From: Desulfocapsaceae bacterium | GTDB lineage: Bacteria > Desulfobacterota > Desulfobulbia > Desulfobulbales > Desulfocapsaceae | Length of the DNA stretch: 43,751 bases | Direction of reading: 5' to 3' | NCBI GenBank assembly: GCA_028697885.1 | Contig: JAQVER010000024.1 | Span: 1 to 43,751, forward strand | In this document: positions 25,500 through 34,308 of the stretch, one piece after another | Layout: each line of letters opens with the position of its first letter | How positions within the stretch are numbered: position 1 is the stretch's first letter | Translations under genes and position numbers: made by a program | The notes under the pieces: model-generated | Databases searched by the model: none | Told to the model about the DNA's origin: nothing | The model's input: the letters and a program-made list of their open reading frames with translations, nothing else

Positions 25500-28400
25500 T
25501 CATCTTTCTATTTCAAGTTCTGTCTTTGTTGCTGTTAGAATCGGAACGATAAATTTCAAAACATCGCTTTGAGGTACTGTCTGAACGGAAATGTTATCAA
25601 TTGAATATCTTAAACTTGTAGGTGAACCAGTCCATACAAAATTAACAGAGGTAACATTCTTAAAAGAATCCGGCAAAATACCTTTCTGAAAATCATCTAA
25701 AGGACCAGAACCATCGTTAATTCCATCAAGAATAAAAGTTTCAGTTATAGTGCTCCCATTTTTTAGAGTACCAATAACATCTATCTGTGTAGCATAAGCA
25801 ACATCGATATGCTGTTCTGCAAAATCAAAGGATAACAAGCTAAACGGTTTATTGTTTGTTCGCTTTATTGTAATAGGAGTATTTCCATTTTGTGTTAGCA
25901 AATATTGTGTTCCATTTTCTGGACATTCTGGGGTGCAAAATTCCGCGCCATCGCTAATAAAATAAGCTAATCCAGTGCTGATTTCATACCCAGCCTCAAC
26001 ACCATTATTGAGCAAACCTGTGGAGAATTCTTCAAATGTAATTGTTGATGATATAGTAGTATTTCTTTTCGCGAAAGAGGCCTCAACAGAGCAATTATCT
26101 AAAATCGCATCTGTTGTTACAGGCATGGTTGTTATTGTATCATCCGTGTTTTTAAAATTGATTCCACAGCCAGAGATCGATAGTATGAGATATCCCGTAT
26201 TTGCATTGAAGGTAAATTGGGTAATTTCACCGTAATTTACTGTTTGTGGCGAAGGAGTTGCAACATCCAGGATTCCATTCGCGCCTGCGGTTGCAGATAC
26301 ATTATATTGGTTTATCTCAAATGTTGCATTTACAGCACAACTCTCTGTGAAAGGATCTGTGATGATTGTTTTACTTGACAGTGAATTGACAGTATTTGAA
26401 AAGTCAATTCCGCAACCAACAATGCTGGCAACATGATAACCAGTATCTGCATTAAAGGTGAACTGCACTGTCTCATCATTGTTAACTGTCCTAGGCGAAG
26501 GTGTCGAACCATCCAAACTACCGTTTTCTCCCACAGAAGCAATAACAGTGTTCTGTTTAATAGCAAATGTGGCATCGACAATGCAATCACTGGTTATAGT
26601 ATCTGTGGTTTGAGAGATTGTTCCTGTTGCTTCATCTAAGTTTGTATAATTTATCCCACACCCTAATATAGATGTCACATAACTCCCAGGATTTGCATTA
26701 AATGTAAACGATGTTGTTTCTCCGTAGTTAACTGTTCGAGAGGAAGGTGTAGTCGCATCCAAAGTTCCATATGGTCCAACTGATGCTGAAACATTGTATT
26801 GGTTGATGGCAAAGGTAGCATTGACCGTACAACTCTCTGTAAAAGGATCACTGACTACTGTCTTGCTCATCAGTGCATTATCAATATTTGTAAAGTCAAT
26901 TCCACACCCAATAATACTAGCAACATGATAGCCATTGTCAGCGTTAAAAATAAACTGAGCTGTTTCATCTGAAATCAAGGATATTGGCGACGGGGTTGAA
27001 GCATCCAGATGGCCGTTGGCTCCTGCAGATGCAATTATAGTGTTTTGGTTAATTGTAAAGTTGGCAGTGACAACGCAATCACGAATAACAGTATCTGTGG
27101 TTTCAGTTTTGCTTATTATTCCCTCATTTGTGTTTGTGTAATTTATACCGCATCCCGAAATGGATGATATATGACTGCCAGGTTCTGCATTGAAAGTGAA
27201 CTGTGTTGTTGAGTAGTATTCAACTGTCTGGGGTGAAGGCGTACTGACATCAAGACTTCCGTTAGTACCAGAAAAGGCATACACTGTTCCCTTGATAAAA
27301 TTAATGTATGCAGAACCTGATTCTGCACCATTATCATCGTCATAATACGCCCCAGCAATAATTACATCTCCATCTGTGGCCACTGATATGCCAAATTGAT
27401 CCGACATCTGACCATCAGTTGCAGTGAGCTTTGCAGCTTCCGTCATTGTTGTCCAGCCAGATAGAGGTTTTTTAAAAACATACACGGATCCAGACCCTGA
27501 TCCTTTGTCATCATCCCCTATAGCACCAATAACAATCGTATTACCGTTAATAGATACTGATTCTCCAAATTGATCCCACATATCGCCATCACTAGCAGTC
27601 AATTTTGCGGTTTGAGCCATATCGCCCCAACCTGCCAGGGGTTTTACATAAACATATGCAGAACCAGAGTTTCCTCCATTGTCATCGTCAAAAGTAGCTC
27701 CAACGACTACCGTTTCGTCGCTGATGGATATGGAATGACTGCCCAAGTAGTCATATTCAGCACCATCACTGGCAGTAAGTTTCGCAGTTTGGGTCATGTC
27801 AGCCCAACCACTTATAGGCTTTACATAAACATAAGCAGAACCTGAATCTCTTCCTTTATCATCATCAAATCCTGCTCCCACAGCTATCACATCACCACTA
27901 ATTGACACGGATCCACCAAAGTGGTCTGATAAATCGCCATCACTAGCAGTGAGTTTTGCGGTTTGAGTCATATCACCCCAACCACTTACAGGTTTTTCAA
28001 AAACATAGGCAGAACCTGATTCTCCTCCATTATCATCATCCTCCGATGCTCCTACTACTATCACGTCACCACTTACGGATACACTGTTTCCAAAAAAATC
28101 GCCGGCAGCACCATCTCCAGCAGTGAGTTTTGCAGTTTGTGTTGTATCCACCCACCCACTAGCGGGTTTTACAAAGACATATGCGGAACCAGAGGTTAAT
28201 CCGTTATCATCATCATAAGGAGCGCCGACAACAATCGTATCGTTACTAATAGATACTGTTCTACCAAAATGATCAGAAGTCGCGCCATCACTAGCAGTGA
28301 GTTTTGCAGTTTGTGTCATCGCTGCCCAACCTTCTGCAGGCTTCTCAAAAACATAGGCAGATCCAGCGTCTGAACCATTGTCATCATCCTCTGGTGACCC

Positions 28401-29222
28401 AACAATAATTGTATTTCCACTAATAGAAATAGACCAACCGAAATTATCACTGGAGGCACCATCACTTGCCGTAAGTTTAAATTGTTGAATCCAAGGATCG
28501 ATCGTAATTGGATATTTGGCCTTATTATCATCAACACGGATACTGATAAGGGTATCATTTAAAAGGGTAAGGTGTGCAGGCAGAGATTTGGCATCTGCAT
28601 CGAAGACCTGCAAACCAGAATAACGTGCTATACGTTTGCCAGGCACATCTGTGAGAACAATTGATTTATTTGAAAGTTCGGCTTTTAATTCACCGGAGAG
28701 AGCAAGTTCTACAACAAGCAAACCTGACTTTTTTTCTGGTGCCTCGTATACTGTAAATCCCTGCTCTATCCCATAGTGTGAATTAAGATACCATTCAGCA
28801 ACAGAGCCTCGGTCATAAACCATTCTCCCATTATCATTGAACAATTTAGCTTTTCGAACAGGCTTGACTGCATCTTCATAGCCCATACGGTTCATTGTCA
28901 GACCCCATCTATTATTGTTTATCTGGATCTGAGGACCTTTAGGGGTAAACCTAACATGTAATCCATGGAGCGGATTGGACATTGTGAAGCTACTACCATC
29001 CTTCTTTAATTGATATTGAGAAGGTAAATAATTCTGCATAGCTTTGATTAATGCAGGCATAGTACCTGGAGGGAAACTAACATTGTCTATATAGGAAATC
29101 GGACGAGATGGTTTTATTAGAGCATTTGCTTTTCCTGAAGACAAGAACATAGGAGACATCAATAATACAAAGAAAATAAGTAGAGATAATATGCATCGAT
29201 TTGATGTGCTTTGATTTGTCAT
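25500..29222 (-). CDS. Large secreted repeat protein: seven FG-GAP-like blades plus five InlB-like repeats
   Basis: This 1240-residue protein has a signal peptide (LLIFFVLLMSPMFLSSGKANA), a roughly 210-residue N-terminal domain, then seven 58-residue repeats from residue 248 to about 654. Each repeat has LTASDG, a D-x-F-G turn, VSISGDxIVVGA and a DDDNG calcium-like loop followed by SGSAYVFxKPxSGW. Seven such units fit a complete seven-bladed propeller. Five repeats of about 80 residues follow (about 660-1060; LDxSTPSP, QFTFNAxxGYHVxSI, GCGIxF with paired cysteines), similar to divergent InlB-type repeats. A C-terminal beta-sandwich domain (about 1060-1220) closes it. It is probably a cell-surface or secreted binding protein. 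At 3.7 kb it is unusually large for an integron cassette. Confidence 0.78.
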   Translation of the reverse strand: MTNQSTSNRCILSLLIFFVLLMSPMFLSSGKANALIKPSRPISYIDNVSFPPGTMPALIKAMQNYLPSQYQLKKDGSSFTMSNPLHGLHVRFTPKGPQIQINNNRWGLTMNRMGYEDAVKPVRKAKLFNDNGRMVYDRGSVAEWYLNSHYGIEQGFTVYEAPEKKSGLLVVELALSGELKAELSNKSIVLTDVPGKRIARYSGLQVFDADAKSLPAHLTLLNDTLISIRVDDNKAKYPITIDPWIQQFKLTASDGASSDNFGWSISISGNTIIVGSPEDDDNGSDAGSAYVFEKPAEGWAAMTQTAKLTASDGATSDHFGRTVSISNDTIVVGAPYDDDNGLTSGSAYVFVKPASGWVDTTQTAKLTAGDGAAGDFFGNSVSVSGDVIVVGASEDDDNGGESGSAYVFEKPVSGWGDMTQTAKLTASDGDLSDHFGGSVSISGDVIAVGAGFDDDKGRDSGSAYVYVKPISGWADMTQTAKLTASDGAEYDYLGSHSISISDETVVVGATFDDDNGGNSGSAYVYVKPLAGWGDMAQTAKLTASDGDMWDQFGESVSINGNTIVIGAIGDDDKGSGSGSVYVFKKPLSGWTTMTEAAKLTATDGQMSDQFGISVATDGDVIIAGAYYDDDNGAESGSAYINFIKGTVYAFSGTNGSLDVSTPSPQTVEYYSTTQFTFNAEPGSHISSISGCGINYTNTNEGIISKTETTDTVIRDCVVTANFTINQNTIIASAGANGHLDASTPSPISLISDETAQFIFNADNGYHVASIIGCGIDFTNIDNALMSKTVVSDPFTESCTVNATFAINQYNVSASVGPYGTLDATTPSSRTVNYGETTSFTFNANPGSYVTSILGCGINYTNLDEATGTISQTTDTITSDCIVDATFAIKQNTVIASVGENGSLDGSTPSPRTVNNDETVQFTFNADTGYHVASIVGCGIDFSNTVNSLSSKTIITDPFTESCAVNATFEINQYNVSATAGANGILDVATPSPQTVNYGEITQFTFNANTGYLILSISGCGINFKNTDDTITTMPVTTDAILDNCSVEASFAKRNTTISSTITFEEFSTGLLNNGVEAGYEISTGLAYFISDGAEFCTPECPENGTQYLLTQNGNTPITIKRTNNKPFSLLSFDFAEQHIDVAYATQIDVIGTLKNGSTITETFILDGINDGSGPLDDFQKGILPDSFKNVTSVNFVWTGSPTSLRYSIDNISVQTVPQSDVLKFIVPILTATKTELEIER

Positions 29223-29253
29223 AACTTAAGTCTCGTTTCTAAGTAAAAATAAC

Positions 29254-29312
29254 GTTTAACGGTGCCGGCTGGCTTTTTGGGTCGGCACAAGTGGTTGCCT
29301 GGGCAGTTTGAT
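29254..29312 (-). repeat. Integron attC site (59 bp) of cassette copy B
   Basis: Same sequence as the site at 20146 except for one base (C to T in the loop-side of the stem). It marks the boundary between the large secreted-protein cassette to its left and cassette copy B. Confidence 0.8.
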
Positions 29313-29326
29313 TATATGTCTACAAA

Positions 29327-30037
29327 TTAATATATTCCAGGAATCAATCTATATCGTACCTGTTGTACATATTCTTTGTATCCTTGCAATTCTTCTTGCA
29401 GTGTTCTGTCTTCTAATTCCGTTCTTATCACGGCAATTATTATGGCTATGACCACTGGAATCAATGTCCACACTGAACCTAAAGCAAGAACAATCCCCGG
29501 AAGTGCCAACATATTCCCGGCGTAGCCCGGATGCCGTACAATTCGGTAAGGACCGCTGCTGCACACTTCATGTTCCCGGTCTTTCTGGATACGCACAAAA
29601 GTGGAAAAAAAGCGATTCTCAATCAAGGCCCATGAGGCGAAGGCGTATCCAAATGTGATCAGAACTAAGCCGAGTAAATTCATCCAGATCGGGAAGGGGA
29701 GAGACCATGCGAAATGGTGATCGAGGCCTGCTACTATGACAAGCGGAAATGATAGGCTGAGCGCCATCAAAGGGGCAATTACTTTATCCCAAGACTTTAC
29801 ATCCTGAGCCTTAGAATATTTAAACCGTTCAGCCAGAATTCCCGGATGTCTATGTTCTGCCCATATGCGCCCCCCTATGCCAGCCGTATCGATCAGCACA
29901 AAAAAGACCCACGCTTGCCACCACCTGAAATCCCCTCCGCAAACCAATAGAATTATGGGTATGGAAAGGTAAGTTATGATTATACTGAACCATTGGGATG
30001 GTTTTAATTTAATGACCGACTTTGGGTTTACTGTCAT
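29327..30037 (-). CDS. Isoprenylcysteine carboxyl methyltransferase-like membrane protein, copy B
   Basis: The encoded 236-residue protein is identical to the one at 20219-20929, with the GPYRIVRHPGYAGNML methyltransferase signature. Both copies are intact. This copy is the one nearer to intI, so it may be the better expressed of the two if cassettes are read from the integron promoter. Confidence 0.86.
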   Translation of the reverse strand: MTVNPKSVIKLKPSQWFSIIITYLSIPIILLVCGGDFRWWQAWVFFVLIDTAGIGGRIWAEHRHPGILAERFKYSKAQDVKSWDKVIAPLMALSLSFPLVIVAGLDHHFAWSLPFPIWMNLLGLVLITFGYAFASWALIENRFFSTFVRIQKDREHEVCSSGPYRIVRHPGYAGNMLALPGIVLALGSVWTLIPVVIAIIIAVIRTELEDRTLQEELQGYKEYVQQVRYRLIPGIY

Positions 30038-30198
30038 CGATACATCATTTTTCTATGCAGATTATGTTTGTTGGTTTTCATTATTCAATAATTTTCCAGA
30101 ATGAATTTGAGAAGTGGCTCCGATTTATCTGAAATTTGCTCTGTAACAGAACTTCGATAAAGCGCGTTGCCCGCTCGTCCCTTGCAGCCTCTTGATAG

Positions 30199-30699
30199 CT
30201 ATTGCATAGTTGGGAAGTGTGCTGGATCAGTAAATACCCAATCACGATTTTTAACTGGTGTGTGGCATGAGATGCAAACTTGTGCCCCTTGGTTGAAAGG
30301 CTTTTGATCTGCACCAACCCAGCGTGCCCAACCCCAACCGTATGTTTCTGAATATTTTTTTGAGTCCCTCAGCATGAATTCAACATGAACAAATTGTCCT
30401 GGGACAGTTGCCGCTTGCCAATTTTCCAGCTGAGTATCTTTCCATACAACTTTCGCTAATATGGCCCCATCAGGCCAAGGATTGATTTTACCGACACGTG
30501 CAGCTTCAACTGCAACCTCATTCCCTAGTATTATTCGAATGGTATTGTTATCAGTTCGGTGAGAAACAGCTATCGAAGACCAGTTTTGCCATCCTGTGGG
30601 ATAATCAATATTATTTGATGATTTAATATCAGCTCCAGAAGTGATAACGGGTAACCCAATCATGATTAGTGAGACAAAAAATGATGTACTAAATTTCAT
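30199..30699 (-). CDS. Cytochrome P460-family haem protein, copy B
   Basis: A 166-residue exported haem protein, same as copy A (21091-21591) except for one residue near position 29 (Asn here, His in copy A). The haem motif CISCHTPVKNRDWV is conserved. The frame is open upstream to 30747 because of one base change, but the true start at 30699 keeps the ribosome binding site AGAGGAGATTAAC and the signal peptide start. Confidence 0.88.
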   Translation of the reverse strand: MKFSTSFFVSLIMIGLPVITSGADIKSSNNIDYPTGWQNWSSIAVSHRTDNNTIRIILGNEVAVEAARVGKINPWPDGAILAKVVWKDTQLENWQAATVPGQFVHVEFMLRDSKKYSETYGWGWARWVGADQKPFNQGAQVCISCHTPVKNRDWVFTDPAHFPTMQ

Positions 30700-30728
30700 G
30701 TTAATCTCCTCTTTAAATGTTGGACGAT

Positions 30729-30802
30729 AGTTAACGCTTGAGATCACATGCCCGCCTTCAATATACAGTTAAATTCGGCAGGATGCTGTGTCGATGAGTA
30801 AC
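30729..30802 (-). repeat. Degenerate integron attC site
   Basis: The left core AGTTAAC is the right boundary of cassette copy B. The interior pairs imperfectly (GCCCGCC near 30751 against GGCAGG near 30776), and the right end GAGTAAC is a poor core. It should be the attC of the YeeE/YedE cassette to its right. Confidence is limited by the right core. Confidence 0.5.
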
Positions 30803-30864
30803 TACAAAATCGGGTGCAAGTTGCGGGTCAAGTGGATTGACTGGTTCGATAAAATCATTACGAT

Positions 30865-31395
30865 TTACAACTTTTTCTTCTCAAACCAGAAAAACAAAGT
30901 GATTATCCCCACCCAGAATATCGGAACGATTACCCACTGCGAAATACCCAGGGCTTCTGGCAATCCGAGTTTTCCGAAATCTTTCCACGCAAGCACTGTT
31001 GATTTAAGTAAAGGGTAAAGCTCTGCATAGAATGCTGCCCCAACCAACATGCCTATTATGGCAAAAACTGCATGCCAGCGACCTTCGCCCAAAGCGCCTA
31101 GTGATGTGCCGGGGCAAAAGCCCATGAGCGCCCATCCGGCGCCAAACAATGCTCCTCCGATTAACACACCGCCAACATTCATCGGCTTGTGGCTCAAGGT
31201 AATGATTTCAAAGTTCGAGAGCAGGAGTATCCCGACCATTCCCACCAGAATTGCCGAAAGCATAAATTTGATTATCGTCATATCCTTCAAGAGCAGTGCT
31301 CCAATCTGCTTGTCGAAGCGAAGGACACGACCTTTCTGTAGTAAAAAACCAAATAATACGCCCGTGACTAGGCCCAGCCATTGATCGGTATTCAT
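30865..31395 (-). CDS. YeeE/YedE family sulfur-transport protein (second subunit)
   Basis: A 176-residue membrane protein with five helices. The motif GFCPGTSLGALGEGRWHAVFA carries the conserved cysteine of the YeeE/YedE (DUF395) thiosulfate-transport family. The ATG at 31395 overlaps the stop of the preceding gene (ATGA), so the pair is translationally coupled. The longer upstream frame is out of register with the family. The arrangement of two half-size subunits is the PmpA/PmpB type. It probably imports reduced sulfur species, which would fit an organism living on sulfur chemistry; the substrate is inferred. Confidence 0.88.
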   Translation of the reverse strand: MNTDQWLGLVTGVLFGFLLQKGRVLRFDKQIGALLLKDMTIIKFMLSAILVGMVGILLLSNFEIITLSHKPMNVGGVLIGGALFGAGWALMGFCPGTSLGALGEGRWHAVFAIIGMLVGAAFYAELYPLLKSTVLAWKDFGKLGLPEALGISQWVIVPIFWVGIITLFFWFEKKKL

Positions 31396-31934
31396 AGTGT
31401 CCTCCTTCCATAAATCAGATGAGAAGCCAAAACACCTATACCAAAAAACATAACTAAAGACACAAGCGAACTTACCGACAACTGCATCATTCCACTGAGG
31501 CCATGACCACTTGGACAGCCATCGGCCAGGCGAGCACCGATCATGGCGATAATTCCACCCACAAATGCCCCGGCTGCCCGCTTCCCGATCGATGGACCAA
31601 ATCGCTCCTCCCAAATGGGTGGAACTTTTTCCAGCCGAAAGCTCTTATCCGTAGTGGACGAAATAAAGGCCCCCAGGACAATCCCGATAACCAGCATAAA
31701 CTGCCAGTCAACACGAACCTTTGTTTTGGCGAAATATTCGTTTGAAACCACATGATCCGCGGTAACTGTCTGTTCCAAAATGCCGGCGGCACGAACGAAC
31801 GTTGTGGACGCTCCTAAATAACTGGTCTTGCCGAGGAGCTGTGTGGTTGCAAGGACTGAAACTATGGCCAAGAGACCTAAAAGTGCTCCAGCAAGGTAAG
31901 GACTCCACCCCCCATCATCTGTTTTCCATTTCAT
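31392..31934 (-). CDS. YeeE/YedE family sulfur-transport protein (first subunit)
   Basis: A 180-residue membrane protein with four to five helices. The key motif GARLADGCPSGHGLSGMMQL carries the conserved cysteine of the family. Two ATGs lie close together (31940 and 31934); AAGGAG is only 2 bases from the first but 7 from the second, so 31934 is preferred. It partners the gene that follows. Its 5' end lies 35 bp from the core of the split attC, which fits a cassette. Confidence 0.88.
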   Translation of the reverse strand: MKWKTDDGGWSPYLAGALLGLLAIVSVLATTQLLGKTSYLGASTTFVRAAGILEQTVTADHVVSNEYFAKTKVRVDWQFMLVIGIVLGAFISSTTDKSFRLEKVPPIWEERFGPSIGKRAAGAFVGGIIAMIGARLADGCPSGHGLSGMMQLSVSSLVSLVMFFGIGVLASHLIYGRRTL

Positions 31935-31968
31935 TTCCATTCTCCTTTCTTGCTTTACGTTCTTTGAG

Positions 31969-32023
31969 ATCGAACGGTAAACTTCAGCCGCGCGCGCCTT
32001 TGGCGCGTCGGCTGGAAGTTTTT
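31969..32023 (-). repeat. Left part of an attC split by a group II intron
   Basis: ATCGAAC (a degenerate core) is followed by a strong stem, AAACTTCAGCCG-CGCGCGCC pairing with GGCGCGTCGGCTGGAAGTTT with one unpaired base, and TTTTT. The intron starts at the next base. On the far side of the intron TATGCC (32753-32758) restores the missing attC core (GTTATGCC-like). This is the attC of the SEFIR/TIR cassette to the right. Confidence 0.68.
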
Positions 32024-32752
32024 GTGTACGCCCGGCATGGGCGTGAACTCATGGGGTTAAAGTCCCCTGTAAGTGTTCCTGTGATAAGTGAAAGCCTATC
32101 ATAAATTACTAGCCAATGGCAAGGGCGTCACTGTGAGGTGGGGTCTGAAGGAAGCCGGGGGCAAAGATGTGGGCCGACGAACAGAAATGTCATACAAGGC
32201 CGAGTCACTGGGCAAGGCAGCACCACATGTCAAAACCCAAGGAGCAGGTGATACGGTAAATGGCGCGGTTGCACAAGGGAAGTTCACGTCATTATCCGGG
32301 GAGATCTGTATTCAATGCAGTATGAAATCATTTTCGGTGAAATCACCGGTGGGGTTCCGGTACACAAACATCCTGGCACAGACAAGGAAAGTCCCGCCTT
32401 ATCTGTGAGATACGAAACGAAAGAAGGCAGACAGAAAATGAGGATATACGGCGCCAGGCTAAGCAATTGGAATGGTGAGAATACAGAAGTCAGCAGAAGC
32501 CATAGTAGCCAAACGCCAAGGGTAATGCCTTGGACACGGTGAAGGGCTGAACATTAAGGAGAGCAAAGGTAGTTGATGGCTCTGGATATACGTTGAATCC
32601 GAATGGAGGAGTAGTGTCCAGGCGTTAATCAACAAAACCAGCTCAAGTCTTTACGTCCGGTTACGACCCGACAACCTTAATGAAACGCCCCGTGCGGAGC
32701 CGCATGCGGGGTGTTGTGGGGGCTGGGGGAGAAAAACCCCCGGCTACCCGAT
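32024..32752 (+). mobile_element. ORF-less group II intron inserted in an attC site
   Basis: The 5' end GTGTACGCCCGGCATGGGCG matches the usual start of bacterial group II introns, and TTAAAGTCCCC and GAAGCCGGGGGC follow as in domain I. The 3' end has a domain V-like hairpin (CCCCGTGCGG/CCGCATGCGGGG, about 32686-32717) and a domain VI hairpin with a bulged A at 32746, seven bases before the end (CTACCCGAT). The length is 729 bp. There is no reverse transcriptase/maturase gene, only a short domain IV with an ATGGCTCTGGAT relic, so splicing would need a maturase in trans. It is oriented opposite to the cassette genes and directly follows a stem plus TTTTT, as expected for attC-targeting class C introns. 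Confidence 0.85.
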
Positions 32753-32759
32753 TATGCCA

Positions 32760-34196
32760 TTACGGCTTTGTGCAAAGTTTTTCATAGTTCAGGCCAGACA
32801 CCGGGCTAGCGTTGGACGTATGTAGTTCTCTTTTTTGAAAGGCTTGAATAAGTGGTTCCAGGTCTGTCTTTTGCTGTACTCCAATGCATGCCTTAATTCT
32901 ATTGAAAAAAGCTGATGACTCGGCTCTTGCGAAAATTTCGTACGTGGCCGAACCGTAACCTTTGTAAATCAGCGTCTCAGGCCACCACTCCTGGTAGTGG
33001 TCTTGTGACAATAGAGCCTGCATGCTGTCGGAAACGAAAAGCAGAAAATCTGCTTGCATTATTTGACTGAAAGAAACGCCAGTCCCCGATGATAGCTTCT
33101 TTATATAATCGGCGTGCAGTGACTTTCTGTTTGACTTGATCCTTTTATTTCTATGCTCAAGTGAATCTAGGTGGTTGCGAAAAACCCCAAAGCTTCTCAT
33201 TGCGTTTCGTCCATACTCTTCATCCCTAGCAACAAAATATCTTTGTTGAAGCAGAATGGCGAGGACTTCGAACTTTTGGGATTTTATTAGCGAAGCCGCG
33301 CAGTACAAAAATAGCTCCTGCACAATATACTTCAGATTGTCCCAATCCCAAGTATGATACTGACTGATATTCTCGGGCCGATCCATCGAGGGGATTAGCT
33401 GCTCAAAGAAATAATGTAGATCATCTCCCAAAGAGCCAGGTTCTCCGTAATTGGCAACTGCAAGAAATACCTCGATCGCCTCATTTCTATAGGGAATGAA
33501 CGACTCAATGGAATTTACTACTTCTTCATCAAACTCCGAATTTCCTTTACTCGGTTCGAGGCGGAACCTTTCAAAGTTGCCTATAAATGTTTGAAAATAT
33601 TCCTTCAGCGCCCCATGGGCGTGGGGTTTTGAATTGCGGTAGGCATCGATACATCTTCTGGCGATTGCTGACGTACCGAGACTTGCTGTTGGAGTTTCGG
33701 ACAGGAAAGCGGGCACGTTTCCAAGTTCCGGCTTCACATTAATGGGCTTGTTGAATATCCATCGCAAAAGTTGTTCGAAGTTTTTTGCGTATAGCTCATC
33801 GTAGGAAAGATCTATGTATATCCGTGATTTATAGTAAGTAGGTAAATGCGCCTCACCTTCATCGTTCTTTTCTGAAATTACGGCTACAAACTTATCTTGA
33901 CTTACACTAGAGTAAATTTCTGAGCTTATAATTTGAGTTTCAGTTCCAACGCCGCCGCTTCGGCTATCTGCCTTTTTTGCGTAGGACTCATCGCAAACGA
34001 TTATTACCTTTTTTACAGATTCGTCTGTGACCATTTTTTCCATGAATGCATTGGAATCATGGCCTTCTTTCAGGTCCCATTTATCTAGTACAACATCCAC
34101 GCCAGATTCTCTAAGCTCTGTAGCGAGGGTTAACACCCATTCTTCATGCTGTGGGGAAGACCAGCTATATGAGATAAACGTTTTTGGTGATTCCAT
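32760..34196 (-). CDS. SEFIR/TIR-domain protein in an integron cassette
   Basis: About 478 residues. The N-terminal TIR-like (SEFIR-type) domain starts KTFISYSWSSPQHEEWVLTL, continues GVDVVLDKWDLKEGHDSNAF and KVIIVCDESYAKKADSRSGG, and reaches the likely catalytic glutamate in GVGTETQIISSEIY. The remaining 320 residues are helical and unassigned, perhaps the sensor or partner-binding part. Bacterial TIR domains often cleave NAD+ in phage defence. The frame starts at 34220, but the ATG at 34196 has GGAAG in front and directly precedes the domain. Its attC is the one split by the group II intron at 32024-32752. Confidence 0.82.
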   Translation of the reverse strand: MESPKTFISYSWSSPQHEEWVLTLATELRESGVDVVLDKWDLKEGHDSNAFMEKMVTDESVKKVIIVCDESYAKKADSRSGGVGTETQIISSEIYSSVSQDKFVAVISEKNDEGEAHLPTYYKSRIYIDLSYDELYAKNFEQLLRWIFNKPINVKPELGNVPAFLSETPTASLGTSAIARRCIDAYRNSKPHAHGALKEYFQTFIGNFERFRLEPSKGNSEFDEEVVNSIESFIPYRNEAIEVFLAVANYGEPGSLGDDLHYFFEQLIPSMDRPENISQYHTWDWDNLKYIVQELFLYCAASLIKSQKFEVLAILLQQRYFVARDEEYGRNAMRSFGVFRNHLDSLEHRNKRIKSNRKSLHADYIKKLSSGTGVSFSQIMQADFLLFVSDSMQALLSQDHYQEWWPETLIYKGYGSATYEIFARAESSAFFNRIKACIGVQQKTDLEPLIQAFQKRELHTSNASPVSGLNYEKLCTKP

Positions 34197-34216
34197 AGAT
34201 GCTTCCATTCTTTTAG

Positions 34217-34308
34217 GCATAACGACCTAAATAAGCGGGCGGCGCCATTGAACTTACCGCGTCAGCGCCGCCGCGCTTAACGACGTCCGCTTAATTTTTT
34301 GGTTATGT
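34217..34308 (-). repeat. Integron attC site (92 bp), nearest to intI
   Basis: Core GCATAAC on the left and GTTATGT on the right enclose a GCGGGCGGCG/GCGCCGCCGCG stem. It separates the two TIR cassettes. The stop codon of the first cassette gene lies inside the right core and the first in-frame ATG of the second gene lies inside the left core. It belongs to the same attC subfamily as the site at 22132. Confidence 0.92.

Larger units (their letters stand above)
29251..30735 (-). repeat. Duplicated integron cassette, copy B
   Basis: The second copy of the 1485-bp unit found at 20143-21627, in the same orientation. It spans attC core to attC core, so it was copied or captured as one cassette. 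Confidence 0.95.

Noticed and set aside
30865..31614. Longer 249-residue version of the second YeeE/YedE subunit
   Set aside because: The first 73 residues overlap the upstream subunit in another frame; the ATGA-coupled start at 31395 gives the family-sized protein.
32088..32542. Short frames inside the group II intron
   Set aside because: They do not resemble a reverse transcriptase or maturase and overlap structural domains of the intron.
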